Source: Lentimicrobium sp034005265
Lineage (GTDB): Bacteria > Bacteroidota > Bacteroidia > Bacteroidales > Lentimicrobiaceae
DNA: 64,000 bases
Direction of reading: 5' to 3'
NCBI GenBank assembly: GCA_034005265.1
Contig: JAVEVB010000001.1
Location: 1 to 64,000, forward strand
The notes under the pieces: generated by a model
Database searches by the model: none
What the model saw: the letters and a program-made list of their open reading frames with translations, nothing else
Told to the model about the DNA's origin: nothing
Program-made: the position numbers and the translations under genes
In this document: piece after piece, positions 1 to 8,077 of the stretch
How positions within the stretch are numbered: the stretch's first letter is position 1
Layout: each line of letters opens with the position of its first letter

Positions 1-20
1 TACACGACGCTCTTCCGATC
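1..20 (+). other. Residual Illumina adapter sequence
   Basis: These 20 bases match the 3' part of the standard Illumina TruSeq read-1 adapter/primer (the stretch ending in GACGCTCTTCCGATC). They are followed directly by genomic-looking sequence starting CCCCCAAGG. They are not biological and mark the raw end of an assembled contig. Confidence 0.95.
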
Positions 21-67
21 CCCCCAAGGCCGTAAATATTTAATTTTAAATCCATAAAATTGTAAAT

Positions 68-144
68 AAATCTGAAATCCCTAATCTGAACCGGGGCGAT
101 GCGGAGCTCACCGAAGGTAAATCTGCAATCCGAAATCTGAAATC
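68..144. repeat. Short AAATCTGAAATC direct repeats
   Basis: The 12-mer AAATCTGAAATC occurs at 68-79 and again at 133-144, and a one-mismatch copy (AAATCTGCAATC) lies at 119-130, so the last two copies are spaced by 14 bp. The second copy overlaps the last codons of the leftward gene that ends at 143. Function is unknown; such short phrases could be an intergenic repeat family in this genome. Confidence 0.5.
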
Positions 145-1099
145 AAATCATTCCAAAAATCCCTTCAATCACTTCCAGTCCGGCACGGTGGCCAGCCCCA
201 TCAAAAATAGTTTTACCATTTACTTTGCAGAGGTTTACCTGAAGTTCAGAATCAATACTCTCCTTGATGTACCGGTCCATGTTGCCCGACTTTGGCGCTT
301 TAAGTATACCGGAGTTGTTGATGGTAGCATTGATATTTAATAGATATTGCTGATGCCGGATAGCAATAGTAAGCAATCCATTATCAATTGTACAGGTTAT
401 GATTTTCGAGCCATTATAGGTGCTGAAAGGATAGAATGCTCCTTCAACATACAAAAATCCGAGAAGTCCAGTGAAATGACTTCCAAGCCAGGGTATCCTG
501 GCAATACTTATCATGAGTGAAGCACTTGATTTGTCGAAATTATTGCTCTGCATCCAAATCCAGGCTTCGGGAAAGGAGCGCCCCCAATCCTTTTCAATGT
601 AGCCCTTGCCTCCGGTGAAGTCAATGGATTCTCCATTAATATTCAGGCTTCCGCTGATGCCGTGATTTACTGAAACGACCCCATGTTTGCATTCCATAAA
701 TGGAACAAATGAATACCAGCCCATGATGCCGGGTGATAGCAGTGAAGAAGGATATTTCACCCTTTCCGAAAAATGTAAACGGCCTTTCACCCTTAGATCA
801 TCACTTTCTATATCGAGTTGTATACTTTCAGGCGAAAATTCCGATTTGCCAATTTTGACCCAAAAACGATCTCTCCTGAATTTGAACTCAGACACTGGAA
901 ATTTCACATAATGTGTGTCACCGGAAATGCCATTTATGACTTGTATAAAAGCGTGAGGATTGGCTGAATTGAGTGCTATACCCGGAATAAATGAATATAC
1001 CTGTTCCAGATTAGCGGATACATGCTTAAAATACCAGCCTTCAAAATAGCGTTTTTTCGACAGATTGCCCTGAAAAACTTCGGGTTTAAATAATTTCAT
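143..1099 (-). CDS. Tocopherol cyclase-like family protein
   Basis: This 318-residue protein resembles the tocopherol cyclase-like family. It has an N-terminal KRYFEGWYFKH motif at about 16-26 and the aromatic GKGYIEKDWGRSFPEAWIWM segment in the middle, both typical of that beta-rich fold. In plants and cyanobacteria the family makes the chromanol ring of vitamin E, but bacterial relatives outside those groups have no proven substrate and no tocopherol pathway gene is visible here. No signal peptide or membrane segment is seen. ATG start at 1099; no canonical -7 element was found just upstream. The downstream side is the contig end. Confidence 0.75.
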   Translation of the reverse strand: MKLFKPEVFQGNLSKKRYFEGWYFKHVSANLEQVYSFIPGIALNSANPHAFIQVINGISGDTHYVKFPVSEFKFRRDRFWVKIGKSEFSPESIQLDIESDDLRVKGRLHFSERVKYPSSLLSPGIMGWYSFVPFMECKHGVVSVNHGISGSLNINGESIDFTGGKGYIEKDWGRSFPEAWIWMQSNNFDKSSASLMISIARIPWLGSHFTGLLGFLYVEGAFYPFSTYNGSKIITCTIDNGLLTIAIRHQQYLLNINATINNSGILKAPKSGNMDRYIKESIDSELQVNLCKVNGKTIFDGAGHRAGLEVIEGIFGMI

Positions 1100-1161
1100 G
1101 TTTTAAAGGTGCTAAGGGATATAAAATTGATCTCCCGACGGATTAAAAAAAAGCAGGCTTC

Positions 1162-1587
1162 TTATTTAACCCTTGTTTTACCCTTTGTCACAATTTTGCC
1201 TCCTATCCATGCCATCAGAAAATAAGCCAGCAGTAGGTCAGTTATGGTGAACCAAAGCGGAGAAGGAAGCATCATAATGTTAGCAATGCCACCGATGAGA
1301 AAAAATCCGCCGATGATGAAGGCGAAACTCATTTTCCGGTTTGTGGCTATTAAAGCAGCAACAATTGCTCCGGTAAGGGTGCCGAGAGCATGTGCCAGAA
1401 ATGGCATAATAAAATGTTGTGGAGCAAACAAATGCATTGAATCTTTAAGGCTTTCAGTGCTGCTCAGGTCAACTCCATCAGGTGGAGCAATAATGGAGCC
1501 ACTAACCATAATAATTCCCATGTTAACGATACTTCCAACAATAATTCCGGCAATAACTGCCATGGCATTTCTAAGAATGTTGTTCAT
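1162..1587 (-). CDS. Small four-helix membrane protein, unknown function
   Basis: The 141-residue product has four likely transmembrane helices (about residues 6-32, 58-82, 86-106 and 112-130) with a short polar loop after helix 1 and a basic C-terminal tail (KTRVK). I do not recognise a characterised family. It starts at ATG 1587 and lies upstream of, and in the same direction as, the tocopherol-cyclase-like gene, with a gap of about 60 bp. A leftward -7 element at 1612-1619 suggests it opens a two-gene transcript. Confidence 0.7.
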   Translation of the reverse strand: MNNILRNAMAVIAGIIVGSIVNMGIIMVSGSIIAPPDGVDLSSTESLKDSMHLFAPQHFIMPFLAHALGTLTGAIVAALIATNRKMSFAFIIGGFFLIGGIANIMMLPSPLWFTITDLLLAYFLMAWIGGKIVTKGKTRVK

Positions 1588-1611
1588 GATATTTTTTAAG
1601 GACGATTATTG

Positions 1612-1619
1612 CAAATATA
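1612..1619 (-). promoter_or_regulatory. -7 element (TAtaTTTG) for 1162-1587
   Basis: Reading leftward the sequence is TATATTTG, a full match to the Bacteroidota -7 consensus, 25 bp before the ATG at 1587. A TTG at 1642-1644 (minus strand) could be the -33, although the 22-bp spacing is at the long end. Confidence 0.5.
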
Positions 1620-1768
1620 GCTATGATCATCAGAATAATACCAATTAATTGAATTGTAACTAAAATATAAGGAGGCTTGAATTTGATCCAGACAGCGATT
1701 GGAATTGGCGTTTGTGAACCATGGTTTAGAAAATGGAAATTAGAAATTCGTATTTCTTGCTGAATCCT

Positions 1769-1776
1769 TATCTTTG
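1769..1776 (+). promoter_or_regulatory. -7 element (TAtcTTTG) for smpB
   Basis: TATCTTTG matches the Bacteroidota -7 consensus and lies 18 bp before ATG 1795. It contains the TTG (1774-1776) that would otherwise look like an upstream start codon. No clear -33 was found. Confidence 0.6.
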
Positions 1777-1794
1777 CAACTGTTAACTCAAATC

Positions 1795-2241
1795 ATGAAC
1801 ACTATTTCTATAAAGAATAAAAGGGCCGGTTTTGAATACTTCCTCACCGAAGAATTCACTGCTGGTATTGTGCTCACCGGCACGGAAATCAAATCGGTAC
1901 GCGAAGGCAAAGCCAACCTCACCGATGCCTTTTGTGTTTTTGTGGGAGAGGAGCTTTTTGTGCGCAATATGCACATCAGCGAATATAAATTTGGCACTTA
2001 CAGCAATCATGAACCCAAACGCGATCGAAAACTTTTATTAACCCGGCGCGAATTAAGGAAAATATTGGGCAAAACACAGGAGAAAGGCCTCACCATTATC
2101 CCAACCCTTATGTTTATCAACGAAAAAGGCCTGGCCAAGCTCAATATCGCAATTGCTAAAGGGAAGAAGCTATATGATAAAAGAGAATCCCTTAAATCAA
2201 AGGATACCAAAAGGGAAATTGAACGCCACAAAGATTTTTAG
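1795..2241 (+). CDS. smpB: SsrA-binding protein SmpB
   Basis: SmpB (148 residues) binds tmRNA and delivers it to stalled ribosomes for trans-translation. The family hallmarks are visible: ISIKNKRAGFEYF at the N terminus, the ...GTEIKSVREGKANL segment, and a basic C-terminal tail rich in Lys/Arg (KLYDKRESLKSKDTKREIERH) that enters the mRNA channel in known structures. ATG 1795 is chosen over an in-frame TTG at 1774 because that TTG lies inside the -7 promoter element. It is a single gene; the next 400 bp hold no gene. Confidence 0.96.
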   Translation: MNTISIKNKRAGFEYFLTEEFTAGIVLTGTEIKSVREGKANLTDAFCVFVGEELFVRNMHISEYKFGTYSNHEPKRDRKLLLTRRELRKILGKTQEKGLTIIPTLMFINEKGLAKLNIAIAKGKKLYDKRESLKSKDTKREIERHKDF

Positions 2242-2651
2242 TGGACATCGGCTATACATTTTTCTGCTTTAATCAAAAAGTACTCAGGCGATTCAAATCA
2301 TAGAGATGAATTATCGCACTTAAATGATATCCTGTTCACCCAATACTTCGGGGATGAAATTTCCATAAAATTAAATTCAGGATAAATGCAGGTTTTGATA
2401 GCAAAATATGTGCGTGAAATGTTTGTTGCAGCTAAATACTGATTTCTGCAAATGTTGTTAAAAACTTCATTTGATTAATACTTCTGATAGGTGATTGCCT
2501 GATGCTGTTTTATTAAATTCTCTCCATATTTCTAACTTTAGTTGCTGGTCAGAACATCCGAATTTTTGTTCTAAGTTAAATTTAGCATTGTTTTTTCTTA
2601 GCCAAATTGATCGGAAATCATTATCTTTGGCTAACAAAACCAAACTACCAA
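2242..2651. other. Intergenic, no gene seen
   Basis: This roughly 410-bp AT-rich stretch lies between smpB and the thioredoxin-fold gene. A leftward open frame (2467-2748) overlaps the start of the downstream gene and has no recognisable product, so I do not call it. The only supported signal is the -7 element at 2622-2629. Confidence 0.5.
2622..2629 (+). promoter_or_regulatory. -7 element (TAtcTTTG)
   Basis: TATCTTTG lies 22 bp before the ATG at 2652 of the secreted thioredoxin-fold gene. It supports that ATG rather than the in-frame codon at 2607, which would lie upstream of the promoter. No clear -33 was found. Confidence 0.6.
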
Positions 2652-3206
2652 ATGACTCTGAAAAATATCTTTTTGGCGATAATGCTTGCCAGCGGTTTGC
2701 TGTTCGCCCAATCTGGACTTGTTGCCCAAAGTGCACCCAATCAACCAAAAGATGAGGGTGCCATTAAATGGGTTACTTTTGAGCAAGCCCTGGAATTGAA
2801 TAAGAAGAAACCAAAAATGATTTTTATTGACATTTATACCGACTGGTGTGGATGGTGTAAAAAAATGGATGCTGAAACATTTGCTGATCCAATAGTGGCT
2901 TCCTACATCAACAAGAAATACTATGCGGTGAAATTCAATGCTGAACAAAGTGGTACAATAACTTTTAAGGATCAACAGTTTGTAAACCCAAACCCAGGGA
3001 AATCAAGGTCAACCCATCAATTGGCTCTGGCACTACTCAAAAATGAGCGACTTTATCCGTCTTATGTTATCCTTGACAAAGCGGATGACTGGACTTTTAA
3101 GTTAAAGGGCTATAAATCACCGGCTGATTTGTTGCCCATTTTAAAGTATTATGGTGATGGGGAGTACAAAAAAATGACCTGGGGAGAATACCAACAACTT
3201 AAATAA
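2652..3206 (+). CDS. Exported thioredoxin-fold protein
   Basis: This 184-residue protein begins with a signal peptide (MTLKNIFLAIMLASGLLFAQ) followed by a thioredoxin-like domain. The redox motif is DWCGWCKKMDAETF, a CGWC pair typical of the DUF255/thioredoxin_7 group of periplasmic thiol-disulfide proteins in Bacteroidota. It probably reduces or rearranges disulfides in the periplasm; its partner is unknown. Start ATG 2652 is placed just after the -7 element. It lies 7 bp upstream of the oxidoreductase gene, so the two are probably co-transcribed, but a functional link is not evident. Confidence 0.85.
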   Translation: MTLKNIFLAIMLASGLLFAQSGLVAQSAPNQPKDEGAIKWVTFEQALELNKKKPKMIFIDIYTDWCGWCKKMDAETFADPIVASYINKKYYAVKFNAEQSGTITFKDQQFVNPNPGKSRSTHQLALALLKNERLYPSYVILDKADDWTFKLKGYKSPADLLPILKYYGDGEYKKMTWGEYQQLK

Positions 3207-3213
3207 AAATGAA

Positions 3214-4212
3214 ATGATTCCTGACAATTTTAAGGCAATTCGTGCTGAAGCGACTGCAGGCAACAAGATTACCCCTATCCTAAGGGAGTTGCCGCTGAGT
3301 TCACTTCCGGCTAATGAAGTGCTAGTCAGGGTTCATTATTCTTCATTAAATTACAAAGATGCTCTTTCTGCAACCGGAAATAGGGGAATAACCCGTAATT
3401 ATCCTCATACTCCTGGAATCGATTCTTGCGGTACTGTTATGTATTCCGCAGATCCAGGTGTGAAGAAAGGTGATCCGGTATTGGTTTTTGGACGTGACTT
3501 AGGGATGAATACTCCTGGAGGTTTTGGACAGTACATACAGGTTCCTGCCGAATGGGTAATGCCTATGCCTGAGGGCATGAGTTTCCGTGAAAGCATGATG
3601 CTGGGTACTGCAGGATTTACTGCTGCCCTTGCCATCTTTAAAATGGAACAAAACGGACAAAAGCCCAAAAATGGGCCAGTACTTGTTACAGGTGCTGGCG
3701 GAGGCCTGGGTAGTCTGGCCATCAATATATTGTCCCAAATAGGGTATCAAGTGATTGCTGCTACCGGAAAGACTACGGAGGGTGAATATTTTGCAAAATT
3801 AGGTGCAGCTGAAGTCATTGATCGCGCTCAGGTTAATGACCAAAGTGGCAAATTGCTACTTCGACCCCGATGGGCCGGAGTGGTTGAAACGGTTGGGGGT
3901 AATGTTCTTTCGACGGCCATTCGGGCTTGTTATAAGCACGGAAATGTTGCCGTATGTGGGAATGCTTTCTCTCATGAACTGAACATCAGCGTTTACCCTT
4001 TCATTCTTAACGGCGTCAACCTGCTAGGGATTGATTCGGCAACCAGTAGTATGGAGATCCGAAAAATAATCTGGGAGCGCCTGGCAAACGATTGGCGGCC
4101 AAACATGCTTGAGATGATTGGGAATGAGATCACAATTGATCAGCTGCCCGCACATATTAAACTTATCCTTAAAGGTAAGATCAGGGGTAGGGTGGTTGTG
4201 AATATGAAATAA
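3214..4212 (+). CDS. YhdH/YhfP-family quinone oxidoreductase (AcuI-like)
   Basis: The 332-residue protein is a zinc-independent medium-chain dehydrogenase/reductase of the YhdH/YhfP group. It has the N-terminal GroES-like fold with SSLNYKDALSATGN and PGIDSCGTV, and a Rossmann dinucleotide motif VTGAGGGLGSLAI (about residues 156-168). Characterised relatives (AcuI) reduce acryloyl-CoA to propionyl-CoA with NADPH; the substrate here cannot be read from sequence. It follows the thioredoxin-fold gene by 7 bp and ends just before a new -7 element. Confidence 0.88.
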   Translation: MIPDNFKAIRAEATAGNKITPILRELPLSSLPANEVLVRVHYSSLNYKDALSATGNRGITRNYPHTPGIDSCGTVMYSADPGVKKGDPVLVFGRDLGMNTPGGFGQYIQVPAEWVMPMPEGMSFRESMMLGTAGFTAALAIFKMEQNGQKPKNGPVLVTGAGGGLGSLAINILSQIGYQVIAATGKTTEGEYFAKLGAAEVIDRAQVNDQSGKLLLRPRWAGVVETVGGNVLSTAIRACYKHGNVAVCGNAFSHELNISVYPFILNGVNLLGIDSATSSMEIRKIIWERLANDWRPNMLEMIGNEITIDQLPAHIKLILKGKIRGRVVVNMK

Positions 4213-4216
4213 GGAA

Positions 4217-4224
4217 TACATTTG
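4217..4224 (+). promoter_or_regulatory. -7 element (TAcaTTTG)
   Basis: TACATTTG starts 5 bp after the oxidoreductase stop codon and lies 27 bp before ATG 4252. It includes the TTG that could be mistaken for an upstream start (4222-4224). Confidence 0.6.
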
Positions 4225-4251
4225 TTAAATGATCATTTAAAAAATAAAACC

Positions 4252-4740
4252 ATGAACAAAATTAAACTGATTTCAATTCTGGCCATGTTGTTAATGTTTT
4301 CTGCATGTTGCAGTGATGATAAACCCGTTTGTGATCCGGTAATAGAAAAAGCTGCGATAAAATTGGCCTTGCAGAAATACGTTATTGCGAATGAAGCCCG
4401 TAATATTTCACTAATCAGCGAATTGTGGGCCAATGATTCAGCCGTGCTGAGCATTGGTACTGACCGGCACGATGTACTCAGGGGGGCTGTTGCAGTTCTT
4501 GAAAAGTTTAAGGAGCAGTACAGGTATTTTGAGGATACCTACATTTCGGCAACGAACATTGATATTTATGTGCATCCCTCATGTGAAACTGCTTGGTTCT
4601 CTGAGGTTTTGCAGTATAATTATACCCAGGGTGAAAAAGCAATCGAATACAGCGATCTTCGGTTTACCGGATTTATGGAGAAACGTAACGGAGCCTGGGT
4701 AATAATGCATACACACCTTTCGGAACCCGCGGATAAATAG
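4252..4740 (+). CDS. SnoaL/NTF2-like lipoprotein
   Basis: The 162-residue product starts with a lipoprotein signal peptide ending in a lipobox (MFSACC, about residues 14-19), so it is probably membrane anchored. The rest resembles the SnoaL/DUF4440 NTF2-like fold: AIKLALQKYVIANEARNISLISELWANDSAVLSIG, then ETAWFSEVLQYNY and a C-terminal GAWVIMHTHLS strand. In this superfamily the cone-shaped pocket binds small molecules or has lost activity; the ligand here is unknown. Start chosen downstream of the -7 element at 4217-4224. Confidence 0.75.
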   Translation: MNKIKLISILAMLLMFSACCSDDKPVCDPVIEKAAIKLALQKYVIANEARNISLISELWANDSAVLSIGTDRHDVLRGAVAVLEKFKEQYRYFEDTYISATNIDIYVHPSCETAWFSEVLQYNYTQGEKAIEYSDLRFTGFMEKRNGAWVIMHTHLSEPADK

Positions 4741-4862
4741 AAGTTGTTGTGTGGAATTTGGGCTGCAAAGTAAGGGAGACCCGGAGACTATTTGTGGAGA
4801 TGATATGCAGCCTTGGCGATAAGCGATTCTTCTACAAGATGAATAACGATTAACCAGTTGCC

Positions 4863-6359
4863 TTAGTATTGTTGCTTATACTCCAGGTTTCCACAGCCAA
4901 ACTTTTTGTTAAAGTTACGGCAATTGCCCCTGAAGAATGGGAGTTTCAGCATGATGTAAAAATCCATTCCGGTAAAGTCACTTATTCCGAAAAAACCACC
5001 TAATTTATCGGTTCCTATAATAAACTTGTCGAAACGAGCGCTTAATCCAATTCTGGGATATTGGTAATCATACAGAATAATTGGCATAGAAAGTCCGAAG
5101 TGGTCGGTTTCAAGTCGCGGGGTGAGTGCAATCTGTGATGGCCGCACAATAGAAATATCTGACATAATTAAAGGTTGCACCCAGGTGGAATTAACATAAA
5201 ACTTATTGTTTATGCGGTAATCAAATTGTAAGCTTAATGCCGTTGGTAAAGAAATGGAAAATTCACTGCGCCGGATAAGTTGGTCTGGGTCACCTGAAAA
5301 TTCGGTACTGATGGTCTGGAATAGATCGTTGATGTTTGTAAAGTCTTGTCCGCCAGCATTCTCCCAGGTGCCACTTGCATTTTCCATTTCAATCCAAATG
5401 GGATTTTGTTTAAATTTTACACTGCCAAAATCCAGCAATGACACTCCAATACGATATTGATAAGGGCTGTAAGGTACTTCACAATATGCCGAATAGGCTT
5501 TTGTTGAATAACCTTGCATCATCTTCTGATAAGTGAATCCAATATCAATACCGAGGCCTTTTCCCAGGATCATTTTGTCAGAGAAGGTGACATCATTGTT
5601 ATTATAATCAATCGGCAGGGATGTCCCGAATTTTCCATTTGCATTGTAAAGCACAATGTCATCGGAGTTAGGAATCATATAATCAACATTATCGGCATAG
5701 CCGAATGCTCCGCCCGATGAGAACAATCCTTTTAGGGTAACTCCACCGGCAAAATAATCGCGGTTGTGCCGGTATAAAATTCTGGAGTAGCTCCCGGCAA
5801 TTTCAGCCAGGGCCAGTGAAGCAACCCTGAAATCAATATTATCGATGTAATTGATGTCATGTTGAGGGAAGTATTTAAGTCCTTCGAGTGCAAATTTTGC
5901 CAGATCGTAGGGGAGGTTTTGTCCTGATGCCAGTATGCGGTAGCTGGTGGCTAGTCCAAAAGCCTGGTTCCCTGCCGCAAACATCGCCGACGGGCCCATA
6001 ACCCTTATCTGTGAATAGGCATTCTTAAGATCGCTGTTGTACCTGTCGTAATACTCCCTTTGATTTAGCATAATTGGATCGGTATGCTTGGGAAGTTCAG
6101 GGTTTGCACTCAATAGACGACTAAACTTATAGTCTTCCTTAGCCAGGTAAACATAGTTGTTGTCCAGATTTACCTGAAGCCCTATCAGGTTTATGTCCAT
6201 GTATAGTTTGGAGGTGATGATTGAGGTAGGGTTGATAAGAGTGCCGGTAATGCCAGCATAATTGCTGTGTACAAAACCATGCATTTCCTGTGCTTTACCC
6301 GAAATTCCAGTCCCGGCAACGAGTAATAAAATTATTAATTTTAGCTTGATATTGAGCAC
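4863..6359 (-). CDS. DUF5723-like outer-membrane-associated protein
   Basis: This protein of about 498 residues resembles the Bacteroidota-restricted DUF5723 group of exported, beta-rich proteins. It has an N-terminal hydrophobic signal (KLKLIILLLVAGTGISGKAQ), then HGFVHSNYAGITGTLINPTSI and many alternating aromatic strands suggesting a beta-barrel. The start is uncertain. The longest frame begins at TTG 6425, but that TTG is the end of a leftward -7 element (6423-6430). I therefore use GTG 6359, which places the signal peptide at the N terminus. Function is unknown. Confidence 0.65.
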   Translation of the reverse strand: MLNIKLKLIILLLVAGTGISGKAQEMHGFVHSNYAGITGTLINPTSIITSKLYMDINLIGLQVNLDNNYVYLAKEDYKFSRLLSANPELPKHTDPIMLNQREYYDRYNSDLKNAYSQIRVMGPSAMFAAGNQAFGLATSYRILASGQNLPYDLAKFALEGLKYFPQHDINYIDNIDFRVASLALAEIAGSYSRILYRHNRDYFAGGVTLKGLFSSGGAFGYADNVDYMIPNSDDIVLYNANGKFGTSLPIDYNNNDVTFSDKMILGKGLGIDIGFTYQKMMQGYSTKAYSAYCEVPYSPYQYRIGVSLLDFGSVKFKQNPIWIEMENASGTWENAGGQDFTNINDLFQTISTEFSGDPDQLIRRSEFSISLPTALSLQFDYRINNKFYVNSTWVQPLIMSDISIVRPSQIALTPRLETDHFGLSMPIILYDYQYPRIGLSARFDKFIIGTDKLGGFFGISDFTGMDFYIMLKLPFFRGNCRNFNKKFGCGNLEYKQQY

Positions 6360-6422
6360 GTTAGTCGTATAACCTAGATACCTGATCCCTGAGAGTATCC
6401 ATGGGTTTTTAGTTTGAATGGC

Positions 6423-6430
6423 CAAAGGTA
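6423..6430 (-). promoter_or_regulatory. -7 element (TAccTTTG) for 4863-6359
   Basis: Leftward TACCTTTG, a full -7 match, overlaps the outermost possible TTG start of the DUF5723-like gene and argues for an internal start near 6359. Confidence 0.6.
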
Positions 6431-6591
6431 AAACTTTTTGATTGAATCATCGGTTTTATTCCAATGATTTTCCCTGTCCGTTTTTAAACGACACACTGAC
6501 GATTTTATTACCTGACTTAACAAAGTATTTACATAAGTCAATAATTTCATTTCAATCTGTTGCTAAAATCTCTGTTATTGTCGGTTTTTTG

Positions 6592-6599
6592 TAAGTTTG
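6592..6599 (+). promoter_or_regulatory. -7 element (TAagTTTG)
   Basis: TAAGTTTG lies 39 bp before ATG 6639 and would drive the membrane-protein plus rhomboid pair. It is divergent from the leftward promoter at 6423-6430; no clear -33 was found. Confidence 0.55.
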
Positions 6600-6638
6600 C
6601 ATTCTTAAAATTTTAAACAAATAAGCCTTAGTATTTCC

Positions 6639-7457
6639 ATGAACATGAAAAACAATTATATACTCTGGATCGCTGCTTTTATCATCACCATCACTTCAGC
6701 CATCTATCAGCGTACCACCGGCCCTACTTATCCCATTTCCGGGAAGGTGGAGGTGGGAGATCAAACCATTAAATATAAACTTATTCGCACATACGGAGGT
6801 CCTGATAATGCGGAAATAAGCATTAAAGAACCCACAGGAAAAATCGCCGGAACATTCAAATATAAGCGATTTAAAAGTTTTGATGAATGGACCGAAGTTG
6901 CTATGGTAAATATGGGCGGCAAATTGGTGGCCTATGTACCACACCAGCCACCTGCCGGGAAGGTTGAGTATTACATTACACTAACTGATGGTGCAAACGT
7001 TGTTCAAATAACGGAAGAGCCTGTAGTAATGCGTTTCAAAGGCCATGTGCCTGCGTTTGTGCTGATCCCGCATATTTTGCTCATGTTTCTGGCCATGCTT
7101 TTTGCAACCCGCACAGGAATTGAAGCAATAGTTAAAGGGAATCGTACCTTTTCTCTCTCAATCTTTACCTCTGTGTTTTTATTAATTGGCGGATTGATTC
7201 TTGGGCCTGTTGTGCAGAAATATGCTTTCGGTGCATACTGGACAGGTTGGCCTGTTGGTACGGATCTTACCGATAATAAAACAGCAGTAGCCTTTCTTTT
7301 GTGGGTGTTGGCGGTGTATAAATTGTGGAAAGATCGCGAAAAACGGGGCTGGGCTCTGGTTGCAGCCATCGTGTTGCTGTTGATCTATCTGATACCTCAC
7401 AGCATGATGGGCTCCGAAATTGATCATACCATCCAAACACCCGCCATTACTCAATGA
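6639..7457 (+). CDS. Conserved membrane protein with periplasmic beta domain
   Basis: The 272-residue protein has an N-terminal membrane helix (about 6-24) and then a soluble beta-rich region of about 110 residues (TYPISGKVEVGDQTIKYKL to VVQITEEPVVMRF). At least four C-terminal membrane helices follow (about 137-156, 169-190, 213-228 and 237-254). I do not know its function. Its stop overlaps the start of the rhomboid protease gene by 4 bp (ATGA), so the two are translationally coupled and may act together in the membrane. Alternative ATG at 6645. Confidence 0.75.
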   Translation: MNMKNNYILWIAAFIITITSAIYQRTTGPTYPISGKVEVGDQTIKYKLIRTYGGPDNAEISIKEPTGKIAGTFKYKRFKSFDEWTEVAMVNMGGKLVAYVPHQPPAGKVEYYITLTDGANVVQITEEPVVMRFKGHVPAFVLIPHILLMFLAMLFATRTGIEAIVKGNRTFSLSIFTSVFLLIGGLILGPVVQKYAFGAYWTGWPVGTDLTDNKTAVAFLLWVLAVYKLWKDREKRGWALVAAIVLLLIYLIPHSMMGSEIDHTIQTPAITQ

Positions 7458-8077
7458 TAACTGAAATAATTATTGGTCTTACAGCAATTGTGTCCATTCT
7501 GGCTTTTTACAACAAGGAATTGCAGGGCAGGTTGCTCTTCAGCCCTGTGATGATTGCACAACACCGACAGGGATACCGTTTTATTACCCATGCCTTTGTT
7601 CATGCCGATTGGGTGCACCTTGCCATTAATATGTTTGTTCTTCTTTCATTTGGCAGTGCCGTTGAAGGCTTCTATGGCTATCTGTTCGGGACAAAGGGTT
7701 GGTATTTCTTTTTGTTGTTGTATTTTGGAGGGATTTTGCTTTCCTCAACACCTTCGTATTCAAAGCACAAAGACAATAAGTTTTATCATGCAGTGGGAGC
7801 TTCCGGGGCTGTTTCCGCAGTGGTATTTGCCAGTATTCTGATCAGCCCGCTTACCGGTATTCGCTTCATTTTTATCCCTTTTGATATTCCGGCCTTTATT
7901 TTCGGAATTCTTTATCTCTTTTATTCAGCCTATATGTCAAAAAAAGGAAACGACAACATTGGTCATGATGCCCATTTTTGGGGCGCGGTGTTTGGGCTGG
8001 TTTTTACGTTTCTGCTGAAGCCCTCTCTGGGCATGGCTTTTATTCATCAACTTGCCGGATTTGTAGGGTTTGCTTAA
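7454..8077 (+). CDS. Rhomboid-family intramembrane serine protease
   Basis: This 207-residue rhomboid protease cleaves membrane proteins inside the bilayer. Family features are the HAFVHADWVHLAINMFVLLSFG segment (the conserved helix-2 HxxxN pattern), the catalytic serine in GASGAVSA (about residue 118), and the catalytic histidine in GHDAHFWGAVFG. Six membrane helices are expected. The gene overlaps the upstream membrane-protein gene by ATGA, which might be a partner or substrate. Its stop codon overlaps the stop of the convergent YqgE gene. Confidence 0.9.
   Translation: MITEIIIGLTAIVSILAFYNKELQGRLLFSPVMIAQHRQGYRFITHAFVHADWVHLAINMFVLLSFGSAVEGFYGYLFGTKGWYFFLLLYFGGILLSSTPSYSKHKDNKFYHAVGASGAVSAVVFASILISPLTGIRFIFIPFDIPAFIFGILYLFYSAYMSKKGNDNIGHDAHFWGAVFGLVFTFLLKPSLGMAFIHQLAGFVGFA

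Noticed and set aside
2467..2748. 93-codon leftward open frame
   Set aside because: It overlaps the signal-peptide region of the thioredoxin-fold gene on the other strand and has no recognisable product.
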